Positions 1 to 10,566 of a stretch of 64,000 bases of DNA are shown piece by piece (position 1 is the stretch's first letter; each line of letters begins with the position of its first letter). The notes beneath the pieces are model-generated. The model had not been told where the DNA came from and ran no database searches. It was given only the letters and a program-made list of their open reading frames with translations. Source of the DNA: Haliclona indistincta (taxonomy: Eukaryota; Porifera; Demospongiae; Haplosclerida; Chalinidae); contig OZ024791.1 of assembly GCA_964017065.1 (NCBI GenBank), positions 1,299,887-1,363,886 on the forward strand. Reading direction: 5' to 3'. A program made the translations under genes and the position numbers.

Positions 1-2
1 AG

Positions 3-2078
3 GTTGAATATCTGGGTCACAAGTTGTCAAACAAGGGACTTCAACCAGCCGATGACAAGGTTAAAGCCATCACTCAAGCTCCGTCACCCATCAACATCAC
101 TCAATTGAAATCCTTCCTGGGTCTCGTGAGCTACTACAGCAAGTTCCTACCGAACACTGCAACTACACTTGCTCCTCTGTATAAGTTACTACATAAAGAC
201 ACTGCTTGGACCTGGGGTAGAGAACAACAACAAGCTTTTGAACTAGTTAAGAAACAGTTAATTTCTGACCCTGTTCTCTCTCACTACAGCCCAGACCAGA
301 AGTTGTTACTATCCTGTGATGCCTCTCCCTACGGGGTGGGTGCAATTCTGTCGCATCAGACGGAGGATGGGTCTGAAAAGCCCATTGCTTTCGCTTCAAG
401 ATCACTATCATCAGCAGAAAGAAAATACTCACAACTAGACAAAGAAGGGCTAGCGATCGTATTTGGAGCTACCAGATTCAGGCAATATCTCCTGGGGCGC
501 CATTTCACGATATTCTCCGACCATAAACCACTCATGTACATCTTTGGTGAAAATTCTGGTATACCTAGTATGGCCTCAGCAAGAATCCAGCGGTGGGCAC
601 TTACACTAAGTGCTTATCATTTTTCTATTACCTACAGACCTGGTGTCGAACTAGCTAATGCGGATGGTCTTAGCAGACTACCATTAGCAGATACTCCTGA
701 GGAAGTTCCTATTCCTGCAGACACTATTCTTTTACTGGAGTGCCTGAATTCCTCTCCTGTGACAGCATCTCAGATCAAGAGTTGGTCCTCTCAAGATCCG
801 ATCATCTCTAAAGTCCTCAGCTATGTGTTGCAGGGATGGCCTACCGTTACTGAAGATACCCTCCTTCCATATTCCCGACGAAAGAATGAACTCAGCACTC
901 AAGATGGTTGTCTCTTATGGGGAAACAGAGTAGTGATTCCTCCTCCTGGTCGTGAGAAAATCATAGACATTCTTCACAACACTCATCCTGGTATGACTAG
1001 AATCAAGGCACTTGCAAGATCGTATGTCTGGTGGCCTAACATGGATGCTGCGCTAGAAGAGAAAGTTCGACACTGTCAAGAATGTCAACATCATCAACGT
1101 CTGCCTGCCCGGGCTCCTCTTCATCCTTGGGAATGGCCAGAACGCCCCTGGGCAAGAATTCATGCTGATTTCGCAGGTCCTTTCATGGGTAAACAGTTTC
1201 TACTCATGGTTGATGCTCACTCCAAGTGGCTAGAAGTTCACATCGTACCAACTACCTCATCACATGCTGCAATCAGCAAGATGCGAACTGTCTTTGCTGC
1301 TTATGGACTACCAGAGATCTTAGTGACGGACAATGGTTCAGCCTTCACCAGCACAGAGTTTTCTGAATTCACTACTAGAAATGGTATACGCCATGTAACT
1401 AGTTCTCCGTATCATCCCTCGACCAATGGTCTCGTGGAACGTGCTGTACAAACATTCAAGCAAGCTATGAAGAAGAGTTCATCACCATTGGACTCGCGAA
1501 TTGCTAATTTCCTACTTACCTACAGGCTGACTCCTCATCCGTCTACTGGTACCTCTCCAGCTGAGCTACTGATGTCTCGCCGACCAAGATCACTACTGGA
1601 CATGGTCCGTCCTGATATTTCAATAAGGGTTCGTCGAGCTCAGGAGCATCAGAAGTTTCATCATGACCAACACTCTAATTCTCGCCAATTCTCTGTCAAA
1701 CAACCTGTCCTGGCTAAGAATTTTGGTCATGGTTCCAAATGGTTAAGAGGTCACATCACTCGATGTCTTGGACCACTATCATACAGAGTGTTCCTACAAG
1801 ATGGCAGATCAGTACGCAGACATGTGGATCATATTCAACCACATCACAAGAGCAGTAGTGACTCTAACGATCAAGACACTGGTGACTATTTGGACATTCC
1901 ATTGCCCACAACAGATCCTACTCCACCATCAGTGCCTATCACTCCTCCTCCTACTCGAACTCCACCGAGCACTACTCCCGCTCCCTCATCTGTTACTCCG
2001 TCCACTCCTCCACGCCGTTCTAAGAGAAATTGTGGACCTCCAAAACGCTACGCTCCTTATGTGTGGGGAGGAAAGTGA
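3..2078 (+). CDS. Ty3/gypsy retrotransposon polyprotein, 3' part (end of RT, RNase H, integrase)
   Basis: The reading frame is open from the left window edge, so the N-terminus (gag, protease, most of reverse transcriptase) lies outside. The first residues (VEYLGHKLS) match the end of the reverse transcriptase palm/thumb. RNase H follows, with LSCDASPYGVGAIL at about 312-353 and the IFSDHKPL motif near 511-534. The integrase zinc finger H-H-C-C lies at about 975-1087 (HNTHPG ... CQEC). The integrase core shows all three acidic residues: D in HADFAGPF near 1160, D in VTDNGSAF near 1325 and E in NGLVERAV near 1435. The C-terminal tail is Pro/Thr-rich with no clear chromodomain. No stop or frameshift interrupts the visible 690 codons, so this copy may be young. 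The product would copy and integrate the element's own RNA. Family assignment is firm; the clade within Ty3/gypsy is not determined. Confidence 0.93.
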   Translation, partial: VEYLGHKLSNKGLQPADDKVKAITQAPSPINITQLKSFLGLVSYYSKFLPNTATTLAPLYKLLHKDTAWTWGREQQQAFELVKKQLISDPVLSHYSPDQKLLLSCDASPYGVGAILSHQTEDGSEKPIAFASRSLSSAERKYSQLDKEGLAIVFGATRFRQYLLGRHFTIFSDHKPLMYIFGENSGIPSMASARIQRWALTLSAYHFSITYRPGVELANADGLSRLPLADTPEEVPIPADTILLLECLNSSPVTASQIKSWSSQDPIISKVLSYVLQGWPTVTEDTLLPYSRRKNELSTQDGCLLWGNRVVIPPPGREKIIDILHNTHPGMTRIKALARSYVWWPNMDAALEEKVRHCQECQHHQRLPARAPLHPWEWPERPWARIHADFAGPFMGKQFLLMVDAHSKWLEVHIVPTTSSHAAISKMRTVFAAYGLPEILVTDNGSAFTSTEFSEFTTRNGIRHVTSSPYHPSTNGLVERAVQTFKQAMKKSSSPLDSRIANFLLTYRLTPHPSTGTSPAELLMSRRPRSLLDMVRPDISIRVRRAQEHQKFHHDQHSNSRQFSVKQPVLAKNFGHGSKWLRGHITRCLGPLSYRVFLQDGRSVRRHVDHIQPHHKSSSDSNDQDTGDYLDIPLPTTDPTPPSVPITPPPTRTPPSTTPAPSSVTPSTPPRRSKRNCGPPKRYAPYVWGGK
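2065..2075 (+). promoter_or_regulatory. Polypurine tract (plus-strand primer) of the Ty3/gypsy element
   Basis: GGGGAGGAAAG lies directly before a TG dinucleotide, the arrangement expected for a polypurine tract at the 5' edge of a 3' LTR. It sits inside the last codons of the polyprotein. Confidence 0.6.
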
Positions 2079-2400
2079 CATGACCTTGTAAATCTTTACT
2101 ACATTCTGAACAATATCACAGAACAATGTCACAGACACACTGTCACCTCATGCACAGTCATGGTTGTATTTAAGTCTGTGTAGGTCATGTACAGTAGTTC
2201 TATTCTCAGTTCTGTTGTTGCTAGCTGATCACCAATCATTGCTCATTGCCATCTTGATTCTAATAAGATCTTTGAGATATCACAAGTATCATAGTGATAA
2301 TCAATCCACACCAGTAATTATTCCCATGAGAGCAGCCTTATCAGCTTTGAAACCTGGTAATAATTATGTACTGGCAACTTTACCAAGCGGCAGTACTATA
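2076..2400 (+). mobile_element. 3' LTR of the Ty3/gypsy element (start seen, end uncertain)
   Basis: The LTR should start at TGACATGACC immediately after the polypurine tract, so the polyprotein stop codon TGA appears to be the first three bases of the LTR. A TATTTAAG box-like sequence occurs near 2167. The upstream LTR is outside the window, so the LTR end (CA) and target duplication cannot be fixed; the end given is approximate. Confidence 0.5.
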
Positions 2401-2608
2401 ATATAATACAGCTTGCTTCTCTCTACATTCCTATCACCAAATTGTTTCACCAGTAGTCTCTGTTGAATCAGTGTTGATATACCAACCTGATCTGTGCTGC
2501 TATAGTCCAACTTGTTGCTGTGCAGAAATCTTTCCGTAGTTTGCACATAATTTCAGTGATTGCATGTATATGCCACCAATACATCTGCACCTGTCCAAGG
2601 CCATAATA

Positions 2609-2970
2609 CAGTGCCCTCAATGAATACCAACTGTCCATTCAATGTTTATTACTAACTGGCAGCCTATACAGTTCAACACCTCTGCTTGCGTCCTTTCTCA
2701 CCTTAGTGTGGCTTTGTTTTCATTCAACCCAATATAGCACCTCATGCAACTTAGGTATGTGTTAATTTCAGGTTCATGGCTATTTTCAAAATCGATTTTG
2801 AAGACATGTCCCATTATGCATTGAGAAGCATGAAAGTGTGCGAAATATTTTTACCAGTATCAGCCTAACTCATGGGCTTGCCTTATTCTTTTGTATTGTT
2901 AGACTGCTGACATAATTATCAGCCTTCTAAGCTGGCCCTTGCATTGTGTTGAGTGCAGAGGAGGTCCATT
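2609..2970 (+). repeat. Diverged dispersed repeat, copy 1
   Basis: This stretch is collinear with 4615-5025. Shared landmarks in order are CCTCAATGAATACCAACTG, CTCTCACCTTAGTGTGGCTT, CCCAATATAGC, AGGTATGTGTTAATT, TATTCTTTTG, AGACTGCTGACATAA and GCAGAGGAGGT. A third, shorter match lies near 3915-3980. Divergence is substantial and no open reading frame is preserved. It is probably an old segmental duplication or dispersed repeat. Confidence 0.65.
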
Positions 2971-2999
2971 AAGCTACATAATTTTGCGACCAACCGAAA

Positions 3000-4600
3000 A
3001 AAAGTGACAATTACCCAGAGCGCTAATATTAGCAATCAAGGTATTGAGGTGTCTGTGTCGTACCTCCTCCTCCTCCTCCTCTTCTTACACCTGTAAGAGT
3101 CAGGGTGGGACTGGACATATGTATATAATTATAGTCCCAAATATCTTCTTGGTAGATTACAAACACAAAACTATAAACTATTTAAAAGTCACACCATGCA
3201 TTGGAATGTACAACACAACACAAACATACATGTAAATTATTATTAAAGTTATGCAGCTGAATATTACTAAAGCTTTAGAGCTTGTACAGTAAACAGGAGA
3301 TAGTGACCCATAGTCCCTGTGATGTTCTTGTTCATGTGTTTTTCTGGTGTTCACTGCTCTATCCCCACCTGTACTCAGGGTCATGATTCATGACAACACA
3401 AGTTGTGTGTAAGAATGTGTGCATGTGACCTTAGTGAAAACCAGTTGCTGAAGAATGTAATTACATAGTATTTATAGTCCAATTCACTCAGTTTTGTATT
3501 ACATCTGAAGGAAAGCTCTGAAAATAGCGCTACCATGGTAGTATAGTACAGTGTCCCATTGAGCATTGAAGCTTTTTCTAGTTATGGGCTACTGTCTGCT
3601 TTTGAACATGTGAAACCTCTGTACTAAGCTTAGTTCTCTAGTTACCTCTTGATTTGCTTACTTCTTGGCTTATGCTGGCAATCTAGACTTCTCCAGTGAC
3701 AAAACTTGGATCTAGTATCAGAGTCCACTGAGCTTTTATAGTCGATTTTATGAATTGCACCTGCTGTGTTTGTTGTTCACTTTCAAAATGAAGTTATCTA
3801 TCCAAGCATGTGTTATTAGCCTCATATCCAGTTGTCTGCAGAGTAATAAGTCTCTACCGCTGTTTAGGCATTGTATATACCATTTTGCAAATGTAACCAA
3901 ATCTCAGCTCTGTAACATTGCTGCTGACTCAGTTTAACACCTTGCCTACTGTCCTTTCTCACTTTAGTATGGCTTCTGTCAGTATAAAGCTTTGAGTATT
4001 GCATTTGTGTCCAGAGAGTGTGAGCGGCAGTGAGCTGCTTTGTGTCAAGTGCATGTGTTTATGAGATGGTGGGTTAGTAGAAAGTGATATTTTTCATGCT
4101 GTGCTCTTGTAGTTTGAAGGCAAGACTGACCCCATTCCGTTTTCTCACCCACCACTGTGGTTTAGTCATAGTTTTTATTAAAACTAATCAATGGTCTACC
4201 ACAGTATATTGTGAGGAAATAGTCTGGCTATAATGCCTCTGGCTTATCTAACCCCAATAGGATTGTAGTGCACTTGTGCAGCAGTTTGCATAATACACAT
4301 CAATTGATTCTTAAGAAATGTTCATTAAAATATCCTAGTAATACAGGGTATGTGATGCAAGGTCACACTTTACAAACATAGACCTAAAGGTCCATGGTGG
4401 AACAAAAAATTGACAAGGCTACACCCAAACACCCAGCACAAAAGAAATTCCAGAATGTAGTATCTTGCAAGGGAGCAGGTCTTGCTATTATATGATAGCT
4501 GAGTTTGACTAGATAACTGTATACTGTGACTGAATAGGTCAGATTTATTCAGTATAGTGTACTACAAACAGTCAAAGTTGACTTCTGTAGGTAGTAACAA
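3000..4600. other. Non-coding stretch, no gene recognised
   Basis: Contains a short (TCC)n tract at about 3062-3085 and AT-rich single-copy-looking sequence. Open frames are under 70 codons and show no family motif. I see nothing else in it. Confidence 0.5.
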
Positions 4601-4614
4601 GGTCACATGAGGTG

Positions 4615-5025
4615 TCCTCAATGAATACCAACTGGTCTATTCAACTTTTATTACTGACTCAGTTCATCATAATGTAACACCTCCGCCTGAGTCCTCTCTC
4701 ACCTTAGTGTGGCTTCTGTTTTTATTCATCCCAATATAGCGCAGCTTGCTAGGTATGTGTTAATTCAAGTTAAACTTGTCAAGGCTGTGTAATTGATTTT
4801 CAATATTGGTTTTTAAGATGTGCCCCAAATTTATGCATGAATTGAGAAACATGAATGTATGTGAATAGACGAAAATATTTTACCAGCCTCTAGCCTGACC
4901 CATGGGCCGTATTCTTTTGGTATTGTTAGACTGCTGACATAAGGCTTGACCTCTTATTATCAGCCTTCTAAGCTGAGCTGGCTCTTGCATTGTATTGAGC
5001 TGTGAAAGGCGCAGAGGAGGTTGGA
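4615..5025 (+). repeat. Diverged dispersed repeat, copy 2
   Basis: Direct-orientation partner of 2609-2970, with the same landmarks in the same order. Copy 2 is slightly longer because of small insertions between landmarks. Confidence 0.65.
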
Positions 5026-5430
5026 AGCATGTGACATTAATTTTTTTGTGGTTTTTAAATGTACTCCTTTACAAGAAACTTAGCTGTTGCTATTTTTTGG
5101 ACAGATTTTAACAATCTAATAGCTCTGATTACAAATATTATTTGATCTACCCATGAGCTGCTATGGCCGAGAATCGAAAGCACAGTAGCATGAGCAATCA
5201 GAAATTTTGAGCTTATTAGAGTGCCTGCCTCCGTTGAGAAAGGTGTATGTGTGTTTGTGTGTGCAGGAGCTCATGTTGAGCATGTAGTGAAGGAGGAGTG
5301 AAGGCAAGTAACTCTGTAAACAGAAACAGTGAACTCCTGATCTAAACATAGTATTGTCCAAATAAGAAAAAGGTTTTAATTTCATTGACCACACTGCATG
5401 TTATTTTTTATCATAGCAGTATACTTTAGC

Positions 5431-5937
5431 AGCAGCAGGAGCCCATCGAGACGCAAGCGCAAGGGAGCATGCAACTCAGTATACGGCGAAATCCAAACAT
5501 GGCTGCCAAAAATTAATTTTAGTAACACCAAATATGGACTGATTCAGCTGTTCTTGCTCGTGATCGTCATCTATGCATTCTGAACAGCAAGCAGCAGTGA
5601 CTAGGCAGTGTTACTAGTGCTGGGCTAACGATATCGACAGCTGTAAACCGCGTGCACGTTGACTAAGCACGTAGTGCCAGACTGCCCGGTCACGCCTTCG
5701 CGTTCGCTTCTGGATACAACAAAGAGCTTCTTCCGGCGTGTTACAAGCTCCTCTCCGTCGTCCTTACCTTTGTTTTGCCGATTTGTTTGGTTCTCTGTGT
5801 CTGCCAGCGATTTTGTCCATATAAGGGTATACTAATGTTAGAAATCAGCCACCATGTTTGGATTTCGCCGTATACGTTATGATATTCGGAGTTGCATGCT
5901 CCCTCGCCGCTTCGCAGCTCGATATGCTCCTGGCAGC
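5431..5937. mobile_element. Inverted-repeat (MITE-like) element with ~80-bp terminal arms
   Basis: The left arm (about 5431-5512) and right arm (about 5841-5937) are reverse complements. Both carry GGGAGCATGCAACTC, a CGTATAC/GTATACG box and GGCGAAATCCAAACATGG. A third partial arm lies at 5960-6052 (CCGCCATGTTTTGGATT, GAGTTGCATGCTCCCTCG), suggesting a tandem or nested second copy. No transposase is encoded. Exact ends and target duplication are not resolved. Confidence 0.7.
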
Positions 5938-6059
5938 AGTGAACAGCAGATAAGCGTTGGTTTCATACAGCCGCCATGTTTTGGATTACATCGTTCTGTT
6001 GTGAGAATGTAGAGTTGCATGCTCCCTCGACCACTCCGTGGGCTCCATAATATGCTTAT

Positions 6060-6640
6060 GGTGTTTGTGTGTGTAACAGGTAACAATAGACTTCATTCTA
6101 AAAGTCACCCTCTAACACATTGCTGAGTAGGCACTCTGTTTCTTTTAGCCTTGACCTAATGGCTGCATACAGGCTCACATTATTTTATTGTTGTTGTTTG
6201 CTTGTTCCTGTGTGCAGCAGGTGTCGTACCCTGTCCTTCAAAAGTGCCTAGTGCAGACTGTTTACTCTGGCACACTCGCATATTAACGATTATGCAATAA
6301 CATACGTGGGCGAGGTGATTAAGGGCAAGTGACGTTACGTAACAATTCTCTGTCTTTTTCTGTCAATTCTCTGTCTTTTCTTACAAACTACATGAAATTC
6401 TCAGAAACCTCTTACATGTATTCCTGGTTGTTGGTGAGGGTGGGGAAGTGCTAGCAAATAGTAAAACAATTGTCGAACTTCTGCATCGTGCTGAAGTGTA
6501 GACTCATGTGTTGCTGACGTGTTACGAAAATATCTGGATTTTGGAGGCACCAAAATAGTGGAGCTAATTACATATACATGTAACTATGGAGCATGCGCAA
6601 ACAGTCTGTACCAGGCTCTTTTCTTGAAAAGAGCCTGGGA
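6060..6640. other. Non-coding stretch ending in a GCCTCGTNCC-family MITE terminus
   Basis: No gene is seen. At 6608-6642 a short palindrome (CCAGGCTCTTTTC / GAAAAGAGCCTGG) followed by GAGGCTAC matches the right ends of the elements at 25.1-25.7, 33.3-33.9 and 40.1-40.4 kb. The matching left end was not found. Confidence 0.45.
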
Positions 6641-6726
6641 ATGAGGCTACAGTTGTAGTGTGCTGGTCATCTATACATGTAGCTGCATACATTGTAAAGT
6701 TCTCATTGATTCTCTATTATCCACAG

Positions 6727-6842
6727 TGCACAAGGTCAGGGCTTCTAGAAGTACTTCTTTCTACTTCATTTGCTGGCTCCAAGCAAGTACTACGGTGGAA
6801 CCTCTGTGGCATCTGGAGACATGGACTCGCGTTAAAACTTAG
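6727..6842 (+). pseudogene. Degenerate copy of the last exon of gene A
   Basis: After the acceptor ATCCACAG, a 116-base open stretch ends in TAG and is clearly homologous to gene A's terminal exon at 40825-40976. Shared features are TGCACAAGG versus TGCAAAAATTACAAGG, the identical ACTTCATTTGCTGGCTYC core, and GGTGGAACCT versus AATGGAACCT. The phase (two bases completing a split codon) is the same. The encoded C-terminus differs and no matching upstream exon is found nearby. It is most likely a relic of a tandem duplication. A functional alternative exon is less likely because gene A starts about 18 kb downstream. Confidence 0.6.
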
Positions 6843-6849
6843 CTAATGC

Positions 6850-7800
6850 AGTTTATGGTTAAAATGGACACATATCATTGATCAAATGCAGAGTCATGTG
6901 TATGTTTTATCCCCTCAGACCATTAACAATTTTTCTATCCCGTGTGGATTTGTGAGATACATGTACCATTGCAGTTAATTTTGTTAATTCAAATTGAATG
7001 ATGACATTATTTTTTGTGCTCTCTATTCTAATGACTGATTTATTTTTTTACGCAGTGAAAAATGCAAACAGTGTCATAGACTTAGTGCAGTAGCTTTAGA
7101 CGAAGACTGATATTTATTCGGGCTCGCGCGGGTTGGTGATAAGTTTCATTGGCTGGAGGTCACGTGATATGGTTTAATAACTAAACTAATAACTAGGTGT
7201 AAACAAGAGTTCAATGGAACACATACCCTGTGCGCTATTGCAAGAAATGTGAATATTATTGTGCAATTATTATTATAGAGAGTAGTGTGGTAGCGAGTCT
7301 GCCGCTGTTCAGGAGCAAGCCGATTTGTAGACATGCTTTGCAATCGAGCTAGTGCTAGTCTAGCAGGCCAGACCTTCTGGGGCGCATAATAATAGCTAGT
7401 GCAGTGCGGTGATTCGAGTCTTCCGCTGTTCACTGCCTCTTCTAGTATTCTCTGCCACACGCTAGCTTGTCTGTTAACCTTTTCAAGCGTCTCCAGTCGT
7501 CGGTTTATAGCAACAGCCTTCTGCAAAGGGATTCTCTCGAGTTCTCTAAGAAAGTTGGGCGTCAACCTGACACACCTACTTACCGTAATAACCCCAAACG
7601 CGATGCAGCTATTAGAAACTCATGGCTATAGCACGCTACAGATAGCTCGTCCGACTTTGTAGGCCACTTTGTAAGACTAGAAATTCGCCAAGTAAGTATT
7701 AGATGACATTTTACTGGCGTGTTTTGATCGCTAACACTGTAAACGGACGTTTTTTTTGATCACACACATAATAAACATACCTATATATAGACAGCACCGA
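6850..7800. other. Non-coding stretch with a small internal duplication
   Basis: Two related segments near 7287-7310 and 7407-7432 share CGAGTCTKCCGCTGTTCA. A minus-strand 139-codon open frame (7146-7565) overlaps them but has no recognisable domain. Otherwise nothing is identified. Confidence 0.4.
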
Positions 7801-7804
7801 TTGC

Positions 7805-8475
7805 TTAAGGTGGCGGGCACCCGTTCGCTATGAATATTAATGAGATTTTTAGAGGGCTCAGAACGTCCGACTGAAAGATCCAAGCAGTGCAAAACTCGCT
7901 GCGAAGCATCATACTATGCGTCCTAGCATATAAAACAACTCTCGGCAAAATCTGTAGAGCACGAAGTGCACGGCTTACACGAACGTGGTAGCAATTTTTC
8001 TCACCAAATTTGTGAACGTGAGCGGCTAGCAGGACCACGATCAGCAGCCCAATAGTAAGCTATTACAATTTTCTAGGTCGTGTCGGATGCTTTTCCGAAA
8101 ATTATTTCTTTTATCTGATTTATGAGCTTATATCGTCGAGAATACGCCAGTGGGCTACACAAAGCCAGAGCTACCTAAATTTTAAGAACGAATTTCCACA
8201 AAACCATCCGACACGACCTAGAAAATGTGCTTAGCTACACACTCGTCCAGGTTAGCCATTATAAGATGCTACGATTCTGCTTAAATTTGGCGAGAAGTTT
8301 CGATACTTCAGTTGTTTTCCTTGGCAAAACAGCTGGCTGTTATGAATATAATTACCAAGCCATTCTACAATGTAGCCTGTTGCGCGGGCGCCGTGGTTGC
8401 CATGAAGTAATGATATTCATACTGCGCATACTGCGCGTATTATTGTGCGCACTAAAAAGGTACCCGCCACCTTAA
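7805..8475. mobile_element. TTAA-flanked MITE/foldback element (GGTGGCGGG family)
   Basis: Starts TTAAGGTGGCGGG and ends CCCGCCACCTTAA, so TTAA flanks both ends. An internal inverted pair TTTTCTAGGTCGTGTCGGATG (near 8070) and its complement (near 8206) adds fold-back potential. Family members are at 15672-16384, 22549-23289 and 35570-36183, with right ends alone near 11889 and 27902. TTAA target duplication is typical of piggyBac-type elements; no transposase is present. Confidence 0.82.
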
Positions 8476-9070
8476 CCCTTTAACCCCTATTGTCGCCTTT
8501 TGGCGACATACATACTTTAGACACCATAACTTTATCAAAAAGTGTTAATATATCCCAAAATTAAGCCAAATTGAAGAATACAAATAACCGCAAAAAATTG
8601 ACCGGTTTTCGGCGCGCCCCCTGCGCCAAACGTTATGGCGACGGCATTTCTATGGCTTCAGTGCAAATTTCACAACATTTTAAGGAAAACAAAATGGCTG
8701 CCAAGAAAATTTGGACATTTTATGGCTTCGGGGTGCTCGCAAACACATTTTTGTGCATTCTCTGTGATCTGGGCTACATTTTGCACTCACCAAAACCACT
8801 GCTATTTGTGTGTACTTTTCAGTAGCCAGCCCCAAAGTACTAACTTTGAGCAAAATCTGACGAGGTCGTTGCACTTTATCGGCTTCACTTTCGAAGTGGG
8901 AGGGGCATATCGACCGACTTGAGTGTGGGCAATTGCAGCTACTCACTGGGGTAAAAGGACGCAAATTTGAGACCAGTAGCACAAAAGACACACGAGATAT
9001 TCACGAGAGAAGTGGTCAGCATTTACGAGGTTAAAATTTCAGCTGGATAATTTAGTAATTAAAGGGTTAA
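8472..9070. mobile_element. Second TTAA-ended element (TTAACCCTTTA family)
   Basis: Starts TTAACCCTTTAACCCC and ends AAAGGGTTAA. Its internal part (near 8855-8925) matches, in reverse orientation, the segment at 33610-33680 (CACTCCCACTTC, GACCTCG), so this is a repeated family. Its left TTAA is the same four bases as the right TTAA of the preceding element, so two insertions share one site. Confidence 0.65.
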
Positions 9071-9231
9071 CCCTGCCGCGCCTAGTACGCGCACAGGGTA
9101 ATTACATCGGCGGCCAATCATGGACATCCATATCCGTGATGGACACAGATAAAAGGGCAGATTGCATGCGCAGAGCGAGCGCAGATATAGAGACTGTCAG
9201 ACTGTTCGTTCCACCGTTTCCGCCTGTGTAG

Positions 9232-9403
9232 CTGCTCCTGTCCTCTCTGCTGGTACGTATTGTTTCTGCCTTGTGTATATTGAACTACTGTTCCTACTTG
9301 TACTGTCTTACATTAACTTCAAGCCTACTTTCTAGCTTGTTGGCAGTTGTTAGTATCATGTTCCTAATGTCCGTGTTATTGACAGCTTTTGTTGCTACTG
9401 TAT
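9232..9403 (+). pseudogene. Exon-like segment and flanking intron, decayed paralogous copy 1
   Basis: CTGCTCCTGTCCTCTCTGCTG followed by GTACGTATTG matches the better-preserved CTGTGCCTCTCTGCTG|GTATGTATTG at 12615-12647. The following intron-like sequence (GCCTTGTGTATATTGAACTAYTGTTC) is shared too. The copy continues after an element insertion at 9404-9721. It looks like a remnant of a duplicated gene 5' region; no coding function can be claimed. Confidence 0.45.
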
Positions 9404-9721
9404 ACAGGGTTTTGCGGGTCGCTTGTCGCACGCGGCACGACAATTCGACGAGACCACGCCTACTTATCCAGCACCACAGAAAGTCGCTAAAAAGAAACGC
9501 TTGTATTATCGAGTAAGGTAGAGCGCCTCGCCGTTATTGTTTTCAAATCACTAAGTATAGTCTATGCTTTGACTGCAACAGTCAAGGTTCACCCAGCAAA
9601 AGCAGCGTGCACGATACTACAAGCGTTTCTTTTGGGCAACATTCTGTGGGGGCTGGATAAGTAGGCGTGGCCTCGTCGAATTGTCGTTTTCACAGCGACA
9701 AGTGACCTGCAAAACCCTGTA
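9404..9721. mobile_element. MITE with ~70-bp TIRs inserted at TA (Tc1/mariner-like ends)
   Basis: The left arm begins CAGGGTTTTGCGGGTCGC and the right arm is its complement, ending CAAAACCCTGTA. The arms match for about 70 bases through CGACAATTCGACGAG and GCGTGG/CCACGC-type blocks to GCTGGATAAGTAG. TA flanks both ends. The paralogous segment at 12876-12900 lacks it and reads straight through into ACATGTGTGTGGTTTG, so this is a true insertion with an empty-site comparison inside the window. Confidence 0.85.
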
Positions 9722-10205
9722 CATGTGTGTGGTTTGCAAATTTCCTCCCTCTTTCTCACCCTATCATTTTGACATTTCTATGACAGCTAGTGCAATGACC
9801 TCAGTTACACATTGGCTATGTAATAGTAATTAGTATGTATATATGATGGTAAGGGCATGTAGCTTCGTATGTGTCTTTAAGCACTTGGTATTGCCTTTAA
9901 TGCCTAAATAATATTGATGATTGCACATTTCTAAACCATTTTTGAATCCGTGTTTCACGTACACTTGTCTTTGCCAGTGCCGGTGTTGTTAATTGTTCTT
10001 TCATTTTGAAACGTTCTTTTCTTGCTACCAGAGAGCTACTGTTCTCCTAAGCTTGTGTGGTGAGCTTTGCAGTTAAATTAGTAGCATGTTTCTGCATAGC
10101 CTTAGTGTGATACCGGTATTTGATAGTGAGAAGCACAGCCTCGAATAGCTGAAGAATGTAATTACTGATAATTAAAAGTAAATTCACTTCCGTAGTACTT
10201 CTGCA
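9722..10205 (+). repeat. Paralogous segment copy 1, continued
   Basis: 9722-9905 is collinear with 12891-13120 (CATGTGTGTGGTTTG, AAATTTCCTCCCTCTTTC, GACCTCAGTTACA, TTCGTAT, AAGCA.TTGGT). 10090-10205 is collinear with 21725-21870 (CATAGCYTTAGTGYGATA, TTACTGATAATT, AAATTCACTTCCGTAGTACTTC). These are decayed duplicates of one ancestral region. Confidence 0.6.
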
Positions 10206-10249
10206 TGCCTACCCACCAACCAACTATTAATTGTCTTTGTCACACACAG

Positions 10250-10342
10250 GTTGCCTGTGCTGCTCGTGCTCTGCTCCTGCCCTTGTGCTGCTCACCTGGC
10301 CCTTGTGCTGCTCACCTGGCCCTTGTGCTTCTCTTGGCCCTT
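10250..10342 (+). pseudogene. Exon-like 93-base segment with internal 20-base repeats
   Basis: Flanked by CACACACAG and GTGAGTG splice-like motifs. It contains repeats of CTTGTGCTGCTCACCTGGCC. The segment at 22176-22247 (CTCTCTCAG ... GTGAGTG) occupies the equivalent place in another copy. It would encode a Leu/Ala/Cys-rich stretch. It could be an exon of a gene A paralogue or only splice-like sequence. Confidence 0.35.
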
Positions 10343-10500
10343 GTGAGTGTTACCATGTACACAATGAAAGTGTATCGTATAAATCGCTACTGTATGTACC
10401 AATTTTAACAAGTGACTTGCGTATTCCTAAATACACTGTAGCTTGTTTGTAGGCTAGCTGCACGCTGAGGCTCATGGATCCTGTTGGACTTAGATAAACT

Positions 10501-10502
<2 letters not shown>

Positions 10503-10564
<62 letters not shown>
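10503..10564. repeat. (AC)n microsatellite
   Basis: About 31 uninterrupted AC units. Confidence 0.97.

Positions 10565-10566
<2 letters not shown>

Noticed and set aside
7146..7565. Minus-strand 139-codon frame
   Set aside because: No recognisable domain, overlaps a small local duplication, no splice or start context.
8571..8991. Short frames in the TTAACCCTTTA element
   Set aside because: Overlap on both strands within a nonautonomous element; no transposase motif.
9271..9516. 81-codon + frame with a hydrophobic start, like a signal peptide
   Set aside because: It crosses the boundary of the MITE inserted at 9404, so it is not an ancestral gene product.
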